Shown piece by piece: positions 1 to 11,475 of a stretch of 64,000 nt of DNA; position 1 is the first letter of the stretch; each line of letters starts with the position of its first letter. The translations under genes and the position numbers were made by a program. The stretch is from assembly GCA_964020085.1 (NCBI GenBank), contig OZ026600.1:17923343-17987342 (forward strand). Direction: 5' to 3'. This DNA comes from Micromussa lordhowensis (Eukaryota > Cnidaria > Anthozoa > Scleractinia > Lobophylliidae). The notes beneath the pieces are model-generated. The model worked only from the letters and a program-made list of their open reading frames with translations. It did not search any database and was not told the DNA's origin.

Positions 1-351
1 TTTAAGCCTATTATGTTTATTTGAAATATTTCTTTCTTTAAGTTTAAGTGGTATGCCTGAGAACTAGCTAGTTGTAGCTAAGCGTATCGACCACTATAAA
101 CATTTAACATTGACATTTTTTTAGCAACAACGAAGCGTAAGAGTTGTTCAAGGCGCAGCCGAAAGCAACTCCAGCTTCTGGAGTGCTCTCAAAAGTTCTT
201 AAGCGCGTCATAACTCAATGATGCACAGCTAAAAGTATGAATGAATTGTTTTAATTGCAATTCTCTGTATGGCCAGGTGAAGTTAACGTTGCTAACTTCA
301 TGATGTACGCTCTCGTATACTGGGTTCAAAGGTTACTGTACGATGACTTAC
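1..351. other. Intron of gene B at the window edge
   Basis: This is downstream of the exon 20 donor. No CUB second half is recognised, so it is presumably beyond the edge. Confidence 0.4.
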
Positions 352-517
352 TTGCATTTGTAGGACAGTGGAATATTAAAAACTGGAAAGGAGAGCAGAA
401 CGCTTTTGTTTCCGTCACCAGGGTCAATTTCCCAAGTGCAGTCTGAATATTCGACTCTCCATGGAAATCCAGGACTTTGAATAGCCCCTGAAGAGTTGCT
501 TACTGCTGATCCACATT
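352..517 (-). CDS. Gene B exon 20: CUB first half, gene continues off edge
   Basis: The exon encodes ECGSAVSNSSGAIQSPGFPW, then VEYSDCTWEIDPGDGNKSVLLSFPVFN and YKC. It is a textbook CUB N-terminal half with GxIxSPgFP. The acceptor is tcctcag; it ends TGC AA in phase 2 before gtaagt. Its second half must lie beyond coordinate 1, since nothing CUB-like is seen in 1-351. Confidence 0.85.
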
Positions 518-1650
518 CTGAGGAAAGAATAATACACTTGATTAATATGAGGTGAAAGTGTTAAAGGACTGGTAATGAGTATTTGCGATTGCAACGTTCA
601 ACTACAGCGTCTTTGACCAATAGACCACGTTCGACTTAACAATTATTCCACGAGCGCACGTTGGATAGCGAGATGATAGATAGCTATAGTCAACGAGGTG
701 CGTAGCGCCGAGTTGGCTATAATCATATCATGTTATTGAAAATGCTCCCAAAATATAGAAAAAAATTAAAACGAAATAAAAATGGAAACGTCCCACCCCC
801 CTCTCCCCTCCAAAAAAAATTCGCTGACGCTTCTCATATATTTAGGGCATGGTACAATTAACAATTATTCCACGAGCGCGCGTTGGATATGAGATGTAGT
901 TAACCAAACAGGCTATAATAATCTCATATCCAACGAGCGCGAGTGGATTGTTTTATTAAAAACGGCCCCAAAATATAGAAAAATAAATTAAACTAAAACT
1001 AAACACGCCCCCAAAAAACACCCGTACGCTTGCTATATTTGTAGAGCATGAAAAACTCTAGAATTGCATTATTCAATGATCCAGTGTTTAATAATTGCTC
1101 ATATACCATAACGGCTACGCCAATAAAAACTTGTGAGTTGCACAATCCAATGATCCTGTTTTAACTAATAAATCTCACCATTCAAACATGAATCCGAGAC
1201 TTTCAGGACAAACTTGCTTCTATATTTGGATGTATTTTCGTTGTATCCACGTCTCTTATGGGAATTGCCCCTATGGTACGTTATACCAGGCAGCTAGTAT
1301 TCTAATTTTTACTTTTCATATTTACATTTTGTAATCTCTTATTTGAGCAAGAGTGGGTGCAAATAAAGATTGATTGATTGAGGGAAAAACGAACTTAAAC
1401 AAATTGGCAATTTTGTCATGAAAGACTCGGACGATTTAGTAAAAAGCGCCACCCGCAATTTTTTTTTTTTTTTTTTTGCAAAACCTCATTCACCCGCCTT
1501 CGACCCTTTGTGCGAAGTGAGCCGGTTGAAACATCTTCGCTCCGGGCCATAGAATTTCTTGTTAATTACAGCTGGAATGCATACCCATGCAAGTTATTTA
1601 TCAATTGAATTTTAATGCAAGGCGTCTACAATTTAGTGTTTTGACTGTGG
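518..1650. other. Intron of gene B with short repeats
   Basis: Two related segments (about 630-830 and 850-1040), both with caattattccacgagcgc, ttggata-gagatg and ccccaaaatatagaaaaa, look like diverged copies of one short element. Otherwise nothing coding is seen. A T homopolymer lies near 1460. Confidence 0.5.
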
Positions 1651-1762
1651 AAGGCGCGTTGGTCTCATGGTAAGAGCGCTCGACTCTGGATAGAGCGGTC
1701 CAGGTTTGAGCCCGGGGGCCCAATTCTTGAAAGCCCCGGAAACTTTTCGGGCCCGTAAGGCC
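1651..1762 (+). mobile_element. tRNA-headed SINE fragment
   Basis: ggtctcatggtaagagcgct is an A-box-like word and caggtttgagcccggg a B-box-like word. A GC-rich hairpin follows (ggcccgtaaggcc). It is degenerate as a tRNA. Confidence 0.5.
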
Positions 1763-1889
1763 ATTTTTAGTTCATCTGTATTTGAAAACGAATAAGTGTA
1801 TACGCCTGAAACTTCTTGTGTGAAGAGAACCTCCGTTTATATTAAGAATAAGTGAATAAAACAGCTCTGTAATCATAACCTTTGAGATT

Positions 1890-2135
1890 TTGCTATGGCT
1901 TTCCGGGTGCGAAAACCTTTTGGGACCTTCGAGAAACGGGCCCCTGGGCGGGGACAATGTGTTGTATTCCTGGGCAAGACACTTTACTACCAAATTGCCT
2001 GTCTCCACCTTGGTGTATAAATGGGTGCTGGCGAGTAACCAATGCAATGGACTAGTATCCCACTCATGGGGGGAGTAGAAATACTCCTAGTCGCTTTATG
2101 CTACATATAAGCCTGAGTTAAGCGCTGGCCTGATG
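1890..2135 (+). mobile_element. SINE core or tail
   Basis: ttcctgggcaagacacttta, cctgtctccacc and aaatgggtgctggcgagtaa, then aatactcctagtcgctttatgc, align with the body of the SINE at 48406-48735. No tRNA head is directly attached. Confidence 0.55.
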
Positions 2136-2239
2136 ATACATAAATATAAACTTTATAAACATACATGCACATAAAATATACATACGGATACACTGATTAT
2201 TTTCATTGCACAATTACCTGCTGTAAAGAAATGACTTAC

Positions 2240-2536
2240 TTGTCTTGACATACGCTATGTTCTTGCTACTTCCTTCTCCTTTAGACGTGAATACTTTTAC
2301 CCATACTATATAGTAGGTATTCGGCTGAAGTCCAGTAATTGTCATCTCCAGTATGTCAGGGTCGACAGTTATATTGCTGACAGACGCGCCGTATTTGTAA
2401 TCATAAAAGGAGTAATATATTCGATATCCTTTCAAAATACCGCGAACATCTTTTGGTGAAAGCCTTTCCCACCTGATCCAAATCTTGCTGTAATCAATGG
2501 CATGATAATCATAGATATAAGGGCTTCGGGCCGGCA
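2240..2536 (-). CDS. Gene B exon 19: FN3-C
   Basis: The FN3 domain starts VPARSPYIYDYHAIDYSKI and has WIRWERLSPKDVRGILKGYRIYY and LQPNTYYIVWVKVFTSKGEG. It ends KTS with donor gtaagt. It has 99 codons, phase 1-1. By sequence it resembles FN3-A (VPxRxPY start) although it sits in the FN3-C slot, which suggests shuffling or replacement. Confidence 0.85.
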
Positions 2537-2802
2537 CTAAAAGACAATAGAACAAAAATTGAATCAAACTATGCGCTCTGGGAAGGCCACAGAGAAAACC
2601 CACCTGTTTCTACTTTATTGCGGATAAATTTCAAAAGATCTAAGATATGCACAGGCTTGGAAGTCCAAGAGAGAGGGTTTTTTTTTTAAAAAACCGTTAA
2701 TTAAAAAAAAGACCTACTCAAACAGGTGGACCATTAATTGAGCTAAGAATGCCCTCGTTGTTCACTCTAATCTTTGCATCATATTATATCAATCAATTTT
2801 AC

Positions 2803-3108
2803 CTCCTTCGTCAGTTTGTTGTCGAATCAAGCCAGTATTGCCACGTTGACTTTCGTCAGTTGTAATGGCGACCAAAATCAAGCTGTAATTAGAATAAGGT
2901 TCCAGGCTTGAGATCTTCGCCTGAGTTTTGTTTGCAGGCAACCAAAGCGCTCTGTAATAACCCCGCGCAGAAATAGGTCTGTATAGGATGAGATATTTTC
3001 GAACGGAGGAAACGCCGAGAAAATTACTCGGAGGTGGCGGCCATGACAGATCAATAGATGAATTGCTGGCACTGGTTTGAATCCCAGTCCAAGAACCTAA
3101 CTTCTCTC
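2803..3108 (-). CDS. Gene B exon 18: FN3-B
   Basis: The FN3 domain starts GEKLGSWTGIQTSASNSSI and has DLSWPPPPSNFLGVSSVRKYLILY, then LEPYSNYSLILVAITTDE. It ends QTDEGG with donor gtaaaa. It has 102 codons, phase 1-1, and is assigned to FN3-B by position and the SW start. Confidence 0.85.
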
Positions 3109-3602
3109 CTGATAAAAACAAAACATAACAAAGACTAAATTAACTTATTTTTACTATCTATTTCATTTATTTATCCAATTTTAAGAAATAAGCCCTAACA
3201 TGCACATTTCTTTCCAGGAGTCCTGCGTCCAAAACCATAATGACATTTTCCACATTTCAAATTATGACAATTTTGAGACGTCTGCCGTCAGGCACTTGAC
3301 CGAGAAAGAGGGAACACCCGTTGTCTAGCAGACAATGAATAAAAACCTAAAGCTAGGCCAGCCCCTCGCGTACGCTTTGATGTTCTGTTTTTTGTTAAAC
3401 AAACTATAAAAGAGCGTGCAATCAAAAAATAAAAAATAAAACAAATTCCCAGTTGAGGCCTGGTAGGAGATAGTCATTAACTTTAGATCTACTACTATAG
3501 CTAGAGAGAGCCATAATTATGTTAAAGTATACCCAGGACCCTAATGTTTTCTACTGCTTAATGGGTACATATTTCCCAAAACAGTGTAAGTTTTACATGT
3601 AC

Positions 3603-3853
3603 CTGTTATGTCGCTGATATTTTTTTGTTCGGCTTTGTAATATCCCACGACTCTTGTTTCATTGAGTTGAGAACCATACTTATAGTCTCTGAAACCATCC
3701 GCACGTACATTTACGCCCATCCCTTCAATCAGAAACGCCTCGTTTGTAAATTTTCCACACAATTCCAAAAGAAATCGCTCGTTATAATCATAATCGTGGT
3801 AACCAGCATCATGACTACTCGCTGTTCCTGGGATGGAAATACGAACTCCTCCA
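3603..3853 (-). CDS. Gene B exon 17: CUB1 second half, enlarged
   Basis: The exon enters in phase 2 and encodes SGGVRISIPGTASSHDAGYH, then DYDYNERFLLELCGKFTNEAFLIEGMGVNVRAD and VVGYYKAEQKN. At 251 nt it is about 55-65 nt longer than other CUB1 second halves, with an extra His/Asp/Tyr-rich segment. It ends in phase 1 at gtacat. With exon 16 it totals 444 nt. Confidence 0.82.
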
Positions 3854-4909
3854 CTGATGTATAGTAAAAGGATAAGGGAAAAAAAAAAAAGAAAAAAAAA
3901 CAGACGTCATTAGTACGAAACTTCTTACAGTCTAAAGATAAACAGTATAAATCAAGATAGGAACGAAAGTTCCACTAAAAACGTATGCAAAATAGTAGAG
4001 ACAGCTGCAATACTGTTAAAATCTTCTTTTTAACCTCAAGCATGTTTTCGAGGTACGTCCATCATCTTCAGTGTAAAGTTTATTATAACAAATGTTGAAT
4101 TAAATTGCGCGCGAGTTACAATTCATACGTTGCATTATTTTATATAAAACTTTGTGATACGATAAATTAAAATAAGAGCATGATTAAAGGCAATGCAGAG
4201 CTGCAGAGTGCGGCTGCGTGTACCTGACCAGATACGACCTTCGATACGAGATTCTTTAAAATTTACTTGAAACTTAGTCGCCGCAAAGGCGAAAACTTTG
4301 GAACAATCTGTTAAACAGAGCGCATGTCAAGACTCTGTGAATATTTCAATAAGTAAGAAGATGAGTCCGACGATAATTGCTAGGCGCGCGTAGGAAAATG
4401 TCAGCTGTTTTAGGCATCGTAATTTCTACGCAGCACTCATACGGATCCAATCAAGGAGAGGAAGTTAAATAAGTTGTCAATTTCAAGGCTAGAGGAAAAC
4501 AGGTTTGATGACGAGTTTGCGCTCCCTATGCCGTGCTCTACCTGAGAACCAATGTAAGGGAAGTAAAACTAAATCTATTGTGATTCTTGTGGCTCGACAC
4601 CTGTTTAGAGATAGTCGCCCTCCCTTGCTACTCATGTTTGGTGATATAGAGGTCGATTAACATATTAAAGACATGCTCAGGATAGTGATTCCCGCGCAAT
4701 TATGAATTTCATTTGCAAAATCCCTACCATGCGTTGTCTATCTCAAAAGTCATGTTAATGAGAGTTATCGACAAGTGATATTTTAATGAGGTGTCAAACT
4801 ATTGGGACCGTCGAAAGTGATATTTTGTCAAACTGCACATTCTACGATCAGTTCGATGGTCTACCATGGTCTTCCCCTAAGGCCCTGTTCTAAAACAATA
4901 CAAGGATTT
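3854..4909. other. Intron sequence upstream of the RT fragment
   Basis: No exon is recognised. It may include more of the decayed Penelope-like element (for example the stretch from about 4480 on), but I could not read a convincing frame. Confidence 0.35.
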
Positions 4910-5230
4910 CAGAGTACTGTTTTACCGTCGTTATGTGGACGACATATTTAGCCTTTTTCGCTCTTAGTAGGACGGCAATCTTTTCTTTAGTTTCAGTAAC
5001 AGTCAAAACACAAATATTCATTGCACTATAAAGAACAAACTCGACCACGTTCTACCATTTCTCAATGTGCCACTGGACAATAATGCCCCACACTTCCCTG
5101 TTACCATCTCTTATCAGAAACTATATTCACTGGCGTGGCTTAGTTAAAAATTAACCAAAGCTGGATAGCTGACAGACTACAGCAGGCAAAGCTCACGAAT
5201 GATTGGTTCAAAAGAATTCATCAGTCCAAC
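4910..5230 (+). pseudogene. Penelope-like reverse transcriptase fragment
   Basis: It reads VLFYRRYVDDIFSLFRS then a TAG. After a frame change it reads NTNIHCTIKNKLDHVLPFLN and VTISYQKLYSLA. YVDD is the RT catalytic box. The following H-x-N-I-x-x-T and LPFLDV-type order matches Penelope-like element RTs. There are at least one stop and one frame shift. It is inserted in the gene B intron between CUB1 halves. Confidence 0.65.
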
Positions 5231-5494
5231 CGTCGAAGGCACTAACGGTGCTTTTATTTAAGAGCCTACCACGATTCCGGTGGCTACGTGAAAAATGTAT
5301 GATTATTATTTGGACATTTCAGAACGTGTCTTATAAATCTTTAAAGTGCCCGTAAGCTCAAAATGTTCATTTTCCCATCTGATCCTTGATTTCACGCAAT
5401 GAACTTCTGGATAAACGCGATATAAAAATCTGAAAATCCTATTTTCTTGCTGTCGATCGGCGCCGCTAATCACAAGATCGACATGCTTAGAGTT

Positions 5495-5686
5495 GTGACG
5501 TAGATTCAGGAACACGTGACTTTAGGCTTGACTCATCTCGCTTGTTTTACCTATGTATTTTAGGCTTCGTAGTCCGTACAAAATGCTCCTTCCGGCATTT
5601 TGTACGGACTACTGCGGTAAATCTACAGAGGTAAAAAAAGCGAGATGAGTCAAGCCTGAAGTCACGTGTTCCTGAATCTACGTCAC
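5495..5686. repeat. 192-bp hairpin MITE
   Basis: The outer arms 5495-5543 and 5638-5686 (gtgacgtagattcaggaaca... and complement) pair over about 49 bp. An inner hairpin, agtccgtacaaaatgc / gcattttgtacggact, lies at about 5570-5611. Confidence 0.8.
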
Positions 5687-6048
5687 AGATCACTCTAAAC
5701 TAAGGGAAGACTGATGCGAATGGTAGAACAAATCGCATTTCGTTTTCGCAGAAGTTCGTTGGATGAGATGTAGAATAAGATGAGAGAATAAAAATTTTGG
5801 CGTTATGGGCACTTTAAGATGCAGGAGACAGATATGTGCAGGATTGCATGTTAATGATATGCATGGTCCTTATGAGAAGCATAACAACGTGTCCTCGTTT
5901 GTAAAAGGTAACCACACACACGTAACGCATGATTCTGTCAAGTATAGAGTGATATGAAAAGGACATTTTATTTTGTGATGCTTAACATAAAGCCAGTATG
6001 CATGTATCTCATGACCGTTCAATCCTGGAAATAAGTAAAATGGTTTAC

Positions 6049-6241
6049 CTGCAATAGCCATCGTATCTGCTACCGAGAGACAACTCAGCAAACGTCAACC
6101 ATATAATCGATGTGTCGGACTTAGGGCTGACATGCCACCGGCAGCGAGTCTCTTGGTACGACACATAATAGAGTGCATCAATGACGAAATTCTTAGTGCT
6201 GAAGAAGTTGCCGCTATCCTCTGTAAGGTAGCTACCACACA
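6049..6241 (-). CDS. Gene B exon 16: CUB1 first half
   Basis: The exon encodes VCGSYLTEDSGNFFSTKNFV, then TRCRWHVSPKSDTSIIWLTFAELSL and DGYC, and ends TGC AG in phase 2 before gtaaac. It is CUB by C-G, CRW and the terminal Cys, but the SPNYP block has diverged. Confidence 0.82.
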
Positions 6242-7061
6242 CTGTATGTGAAAACGAAGAGAACAATCTTCGACAATATACGTAGTTAAAGTATCGGGAA
6301 GGTTTATACTAGAATGTAATACTAGCCTTGAGGAAGAAAAGACTCAAAATTGTAGATATGGATAACATTACTAGGACTTTAGTCACTAAATGTTTTGTTC
6401 TGGTGTGGAAACTTACAGTAACCTCTTGCAACTCAGTCCATTCGAAATGCTTTTCCATGCATGTACTTTTTATCCCTTTCCTTGGCAAAAGCCGACGTTA
6501 CAAGGGGAGTTAAATTTTGATCTCTACAAGGATTAGATATGCGGGTTAACCCGGCCTGGGACAAGAAACGATGCCAGGGGGATAGCTAGGCTGCTACCAA
6601 CCCTTCCCTGCGAGGGTTCTGCAAGAACTTTCATTTAATGATTGCTGCTTTATTCTACGGCGACATTCCATAATTATTTGTCATTGTTACTTGATGTTCC
6701 CATGGCACACATCGTTTTAATTTCTTAATTCGATCATTTCGAGTTTCTCACTTTAGTCAACCAATCAACTGTTGATTCAAGACCTATCGATACATTTTGA
6801 TGTTACGTTATTGCTGTTTTTATTGTTTTTTTTTTTTGCGGGGAGAGGGTTGTTTGGTTTTGGTTTTGTTTTTTGTTTGTTTGTTTATATCTTTGGTTCT
6901 TAGTTTGTTTCTTCTTGTTTTATGGCTGGTCACGCAATTTTTCATCCCCAAAGTTCGTTGAAGAGGACAGACTGGGTGACGAGCCATAAAAAACAACATC
7001 TTCCCAGGAGGCTGAACATAAGCCGTTGTAGGAGACATCAATACGTTATTTCAAAACTTAC

Positions 7062-7352
7062 GTGTTGCTATAGTATATCTATACTTCCCAGTTCCTTTTC
7101 TAGTAAAACCTGCGACACCAATGAAGTATGTCGATCCTTCCTTCAGGTTGCTCAACGTAATTATGGTCGAGTTTGTATCACTCTGCATCGTTTTGGTAAC
7201 ATTTGGTTTATCAAACGAAAGCCGGTATGTGGTTTCATAGCCCAAGATTCTTCCTTGCGCATCTTCAAGACGAATATCTTCCCGATTGAAGCTGATGCTG
7301 TGATCACGAACGTTCATTTTAAAGTTGTATGTATAAGGTCCTCTTGTAGGTA
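7062..7352 (-). CDS. Gene B exon 15: FN3-A of next cassette
   Basis: The FN3 domain starts VPTRGPYTYNFKMNVRDHSI and has GRILGYETTYRLSFDKPN and LKEGSTYFIGVAGFTRKGTGKY. It ends in phase 1 (ACA C) before gtaagt, 97 codons. The core Trp position is not Trp here (SISFNRED), unlike most copies, but no stop is present. Confidence 0.86.
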
Positions 7353-7618
7353 CTGAGGAAATTAAAATTTAAAAGTAAGTCGGTTAAAGGCAAGGATTAT
7401 TAATTTCATAGATGCTGAGTTTGTCACACGAATGCAATACCTTTCTAAATTCACAGTTAACCAACCAGAAGCCGTGTATACTGTCCAGATATCGTGCTAT
7501 CTCAAGTCACTGACCGAATATCACAGCGATATCGTTGTCAGTTGGAAAAGTTTGGGTACGGTGAATACCTAATTTATGGCACGCTTAGGCGGGATATCAG
7601 GTTCGTTTGTATTCGCCA

Positions 7619-7850
7619 TGGGTATTTTCAATCTCTGCTAGGGAGTGCCTTATACATGCTTTTATTTTCTCTAGACTTGATCACTGAACAGTGTTCTTTA
7701 TGGTCCACCCTCTTGAGTTAGAGAAACTGCAACGTGGGTATTTTCAATCTCTGCTAGGGAGTGCCTTATACACGCTTTTATTTTCTCTAGACTTGATCAC
7801 TGAACAGTGTTCTTTATGGTCCACCCTCTTGAGTTAGAGAAACTGCAACG
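7619..7850. repeat. 116-bp tandem duplication
   Basis: Two adjacent copies (7619-7734 and 7735-7850) starting tgggtattttcaatctctgc are nearly identical; I see one difference (catgc versus cacgc). They are intronic in gene B. Confidence 0.85.
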
Positions 7851-7962
7851 TTTGCAAACTACAGCTGCAAGGATTATTATTATTATTATAATCGTATCTA
7901 TAACAAAATTATCGATCGTGATTGGTTCTCCGCCCGCCTATTTGTCACGTAATCGGCGCGCG

Positions 7963-8040
7963 ATCACGTGGGTGTCCAATTACAGGTGTCCGATTTGAAC
8001 TTTTTGTAGTCGGACACCTGTAATTGGATACCCACGTGAT
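7963..8040. repeat. Hairpin MITE
   Basis: The 31-bp arms (7963-7993 and 8010-8040, starting atcacgtgggtgtccaatta) have one mismatch around a 16-nt loop. A related decayed inverted segment follows at 8190-8310. Confidence 0.8.
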
Positions 8041-8200
8041 TTTCAAGTCAATTACACGCGCTTTAATGGTTTCCTTAGCAAAGTTATCTACAGTTTTCAA
8101 ACCTTAGGAAAAGCGCTACAGACGTTTCCGCTCAAAAGAAGTTCTAAAAAGACATTTTTAATTTCGAAATTTGTTATAGATACGATTGAGTAATTGGATT

Positions 8201-8247
<47 letters not shown>

Positions 8248-9098
8248 TCCATTTTGAAATTACACGCTTGATTACTCCCTGAATTGTACTCCACTCCGTC
8301 CAATTACGATTACTTATTAGTATAATTTCAGAGCTGAACAAAGAGTTTCCAGCAATCTGATTGGTTGAGCGATTCGTACTATGACGTTATATTCACCGCG
8401 CTACGCGGTGAATATAACATTTTCGTAGCCTGGCTACTAAGCACGCCAGCCCTGCCATCTCGGGAAGTAAATATAGCGGAAAGTTGGTGAATGAATTTTT
8501 CACCTATTTAGAAGACATCACTCTAAGTCCAGGATATTTGAAAGGATGGAGAATATTCTTAAGTGACTGCTGTCGTCTCTGCACCGAAAATCCTTCGAAG
8601 AACTCGTGTTCAAGGCAGTTAGGAATCGTAAACGCAGTGGTTACGTTGATTGCCAGCGGGTCAGATCGATTGACCGAAATCTGTTTTTCTGCAAACTCAA
8701 GCTACTCATTTTGAGACAGTTATGACAATTGTGGATGAAGTCAGCAGCGATAAAACAAAGGTACCAGATGAATTTATTTTTCGTAGTGTTTTGCTTGATT
8801 GTTTTCAGTTGTTTTACTGCCGAACTCGATGAGTAAACTGATTCACAATTGATGTACGCTTACATGTAAAGCCTCTTATTAAAGCTATACGGCTGCATAC
8901 GTGTGTGCAAACGAGCAATTGGGTCTCTGTTTTTATGTTTTAATCTATTATTCTCTGTTGTTCAGCTCTGAAATTATACTAAAACAATTAGTCGCCTCAG
9001 GCTCGGTGAATATTGTCGAATAATCCCCTCGACAAATGCAACTGATCGTATCCAGAAGCTTAAATAATACCTCGTCATTTTCGAAATGATATACTTAC

Positions 9099-9416
9099 CA
9101 CCTTCATCTGTTTCGACAACTATGGTAACACTTTTATAGACGTCGCCATTCACATCAACCAGATAAACAAGGACTATGTGTTGACTGAACACCGGAAGGT
9201 CTGTCACATGGATTGAGGTGTTCGAGGAGTCCACTATACCAAGAAACGAACTCCCTGTACGTCCATCTTTGTTATACACTGGTGGCCTCGTTTGATTGAA
9301 GGACAAAATGAAGAAACCAGCTTGTAAGCCAACTGGCACGTCACTCCAATCAACAAATAAACTCTTCTGGCTGGTGTTGAAACCACGGATATTCCATGCA
9401 CTTGAAGGGGAAAGAG
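9099..9416 (-). CDS. Gene B exon 14: FN3-D
   Basis: The FN3-like domain starts ALSPSSAWNIRGFNTSQKS and has VDWSDVPVGLQAGFFILSFN and a VTDLPVFSQHIVLVYLVDVN strand typical of FN3-D. It ends ETDEGG with donor gtaagt. It has 106 codons, phase 1-1. It closes the complete gene B cassette. Confidence 0.87.
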
Positions 9417-9703
9417 CTACAACGTAAAGTAACGAGATGATCGATAACAATTTAAAAAGTAGGACAATGACCGTAAAAGAACGTATTTGCCGCGGAAGAT
9501 CCGAGCAAAACCTGCAAATGCATGAGGGCTTTGTGTTTATTTGTCTGTTTGTTTTAAAAGTGATATGGAGAAAAGAGAAAGAAAATGAAATAAAAAGCTA
9601 TCATTCCATTCGTGTATAAACCAACTTACCTCTAAACGCCAGTTTCTTGACTAATCTTTTCTTTATAGAAAAACAAAACGAAAAGGGGACTCTCTAGGCA
9701 TAC

Positions 9704-9894
9704 CTGAATGGAGGCTTCTTCTTATTATAACAAATTCTAGCCTCAGACGGCTGTATCTGCTGTACAGTTGGGTCTGTAGAGTAACGAAGTTTCCTTTGCC
9801 AAACTGCAATTCTACCACGCCCCGATGATCATCAAAGCATTGTTCACGAGTGAAGATCTCAGTACCATTACTTGAGAAAACCTTTAGAAATTCA
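9704..9894 (-). CDS. Gene B exon 13: CUB2 second half
   Basis: The exon enters in phase 2 (AG|T GAA) and encodes SEFLKVFSSNGTEIFTREQC, then GVVELQFGKGNFVTLQTQLYSRYSRLRLEF and SLHS. It ends in phase 1 at gtatgc. With exon 12 it totals 348 nt. Confidence 0.84.
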
Positions 9895-10620
9895 CTGAAA
9901 AAAAAGTAGCGAACGAATCAAGATGTGAAAGGTCCCTCGGTTTCTGGTCCTTTGTGCGACGCGAAAGAACGGGCAGGAGAGAAAAAATGAACTCTACGCC
10001 AACAAGGCAGTTTGGCACTAGTAGCAAAATACCCCTGACCAGTGCTAGACTAAAACGCCGGGATTTTGAATATATTTTTATTGTGATCTTAAAGAGAATG
10101 GTCATCATACTCTTCTTGGCTGGCTACTTAATTTCTCTTCAAAAGGTGCTGGAAAATGGCTATTTTTTGTAAGATAGATTCTATGTTTCGTCCTTCTGAG
10201 TTTGTTTTAAGTGACATAAAAGACGAAAAGGGCGTTATTTGAGATGAATAAGGGAGGTTTCATTTCACCTTGCAGGTAGTATAAAGTTTTGCTTTCTGTG
10301 GCGCTGGTTGCGTTTCCCAGTAGCTTTGTGTTCATTCTGTGTCTTTAGATAAAGGTACAGCATCCGCCTTGCAGATGGGAAATGGTCTGCCTACACTCGC
10401 CAACACAAATGCGTTGGCTATGCGAATTTCTAGCATGTATAGAGTGAGTGATGTAACAGGATTATCACGAAATTGCACATACAAGAAAGAAAGAGAAGCC
10501 TAAGGTTTGTTTGAAGAAATAAAGAAATTTCAGATATTCCTCGTGTAGGATAACAAAAATCACAGAAATCGGACAAATAGCGAGGTTAAAAAAATGCCAC
10601 CTCAAGTCACTAAAACTCAC

Positions 10621-10777
10621 CTCCCGCAGTAATCGAAACGGATTTCTTCCATTGAAAGAACGATGAATGCATTGGTGATGCCAACACTTCCAATCGTCCA
10701 GTTACATTGTAGCTCACTGTAGTCCGATTTATTAAGGTGGATTCTTCCAAAGGACTGGTTAAAATCACCAGCACAAC
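10621..10777 (-). CDS. Gene B exon 12: CUB2 first half
   Basis: The exon encodes GCAGDFNQSFGRIHLNKSDY, then SELQCNWTIGSVGITNAFIVLSMEE, and ends GGG AG in phase 2 before gtgagt. It aligns with gene A exon 24 across G-C, FG and the C-x-W-T-I block. Confidence 0.85.
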
Positions 10778-10860
10778 CTAATGAAGCTAAATATAATGAA
10801 AAGGAAGTTAAAAACTGTCAACCTAGCTCTGATACTTTTGCTTGTTTTTTTTTTTCGTCA

Positions 10861-10965
10861 GTCGATTCTAACTCAGTTGGTGGAGCACTGCGCCGGTATA
10901 GCAGAGGTCAAAGGTTGGAATCCCGTTCAGGCCTGAATTTTTCCAGGCTTTAATTTCACAACTTG
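10861..10965 (+). mobile_element. tRNA-headed SINE fragment
   Basis: The A-box-like head is taactcagttggtggagcac and the B-box-like word aggttggaatccc, followed by caggcctgaatttttccagg. It is the same family as the head at 51470-51560 (gcactgcaccggcatcgcag versus gcactgcgccggtatagcag). Confidence 0.6.
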
Positions 10966-11038
10966 TGTATAACTGCGATGATCAATCATGTCTCCGTAAT
11001 TCAAATTTATGATCTTTCTTATATTCGCTTGTACTCAC

Positions 11039-11362
11039 CGGCTACGACTGAGAGCCATGGCGAACGAGGTCCTTCACCCACTGAAGTGAAAGCCGCAACC
11101 GCTACTTGGTACTTGCTTCCTCCATTTAAACCACGCAGTACCATCTGGAACACGTTTGGGTCGGTAATGGTAAAGCTTTCGGCATGATCCCCATAGATGT
11201 AGTAGTGGTAGTAGTAAGAGTCATCCCTGCTGTCTCTGTAGTAGACTATGTGACCTTGTATCTTGCCATTCGTATACTGTGGCTTGACCGCATCCCAAAG
11301 TACCAGAATTTCATTTGGTTGGAAGTTCCTTACGCGCACATTTGTAGGTGGCCCACTAGGAG
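11039..11362 (-). CDS. Gene B exon 11: FN3-C with Tyr-rich loop
   Basis: The FN3 domain starts APSGPPTNVRVRNFQPNEI and has LVLWDAVKPQYTNGKIQGHIV with the Trp present. It then has a Tyr-rich loop (DDSYYYHYYIYGDHAESF) and LNGGSKYQVAVAAFTSVGEGP. It has 108 codons, phase 1-1 and donor gtgagt. Confidence 0.88.
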
Positions 11363-11388
11363 CTAAAAGAAACGTTATGCAATGTTTT

Positions 11389-11475
11389 TTTTTTGTTTAT
11401 TGTTTGTTGTTGGTTTTGTTATGGTATTGATTGTTGTTGTTGTTGTTGTTGGGAGGGAGGCTGTTGTTGTTATAA
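11389..11475. repeat. TTG-rich simple repeat
   Basis: It is a tract of ttgttgttgttgttg and tttgttt words immediately upstream of the acceptor of gene B exon 11. Confidence 0.75.
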
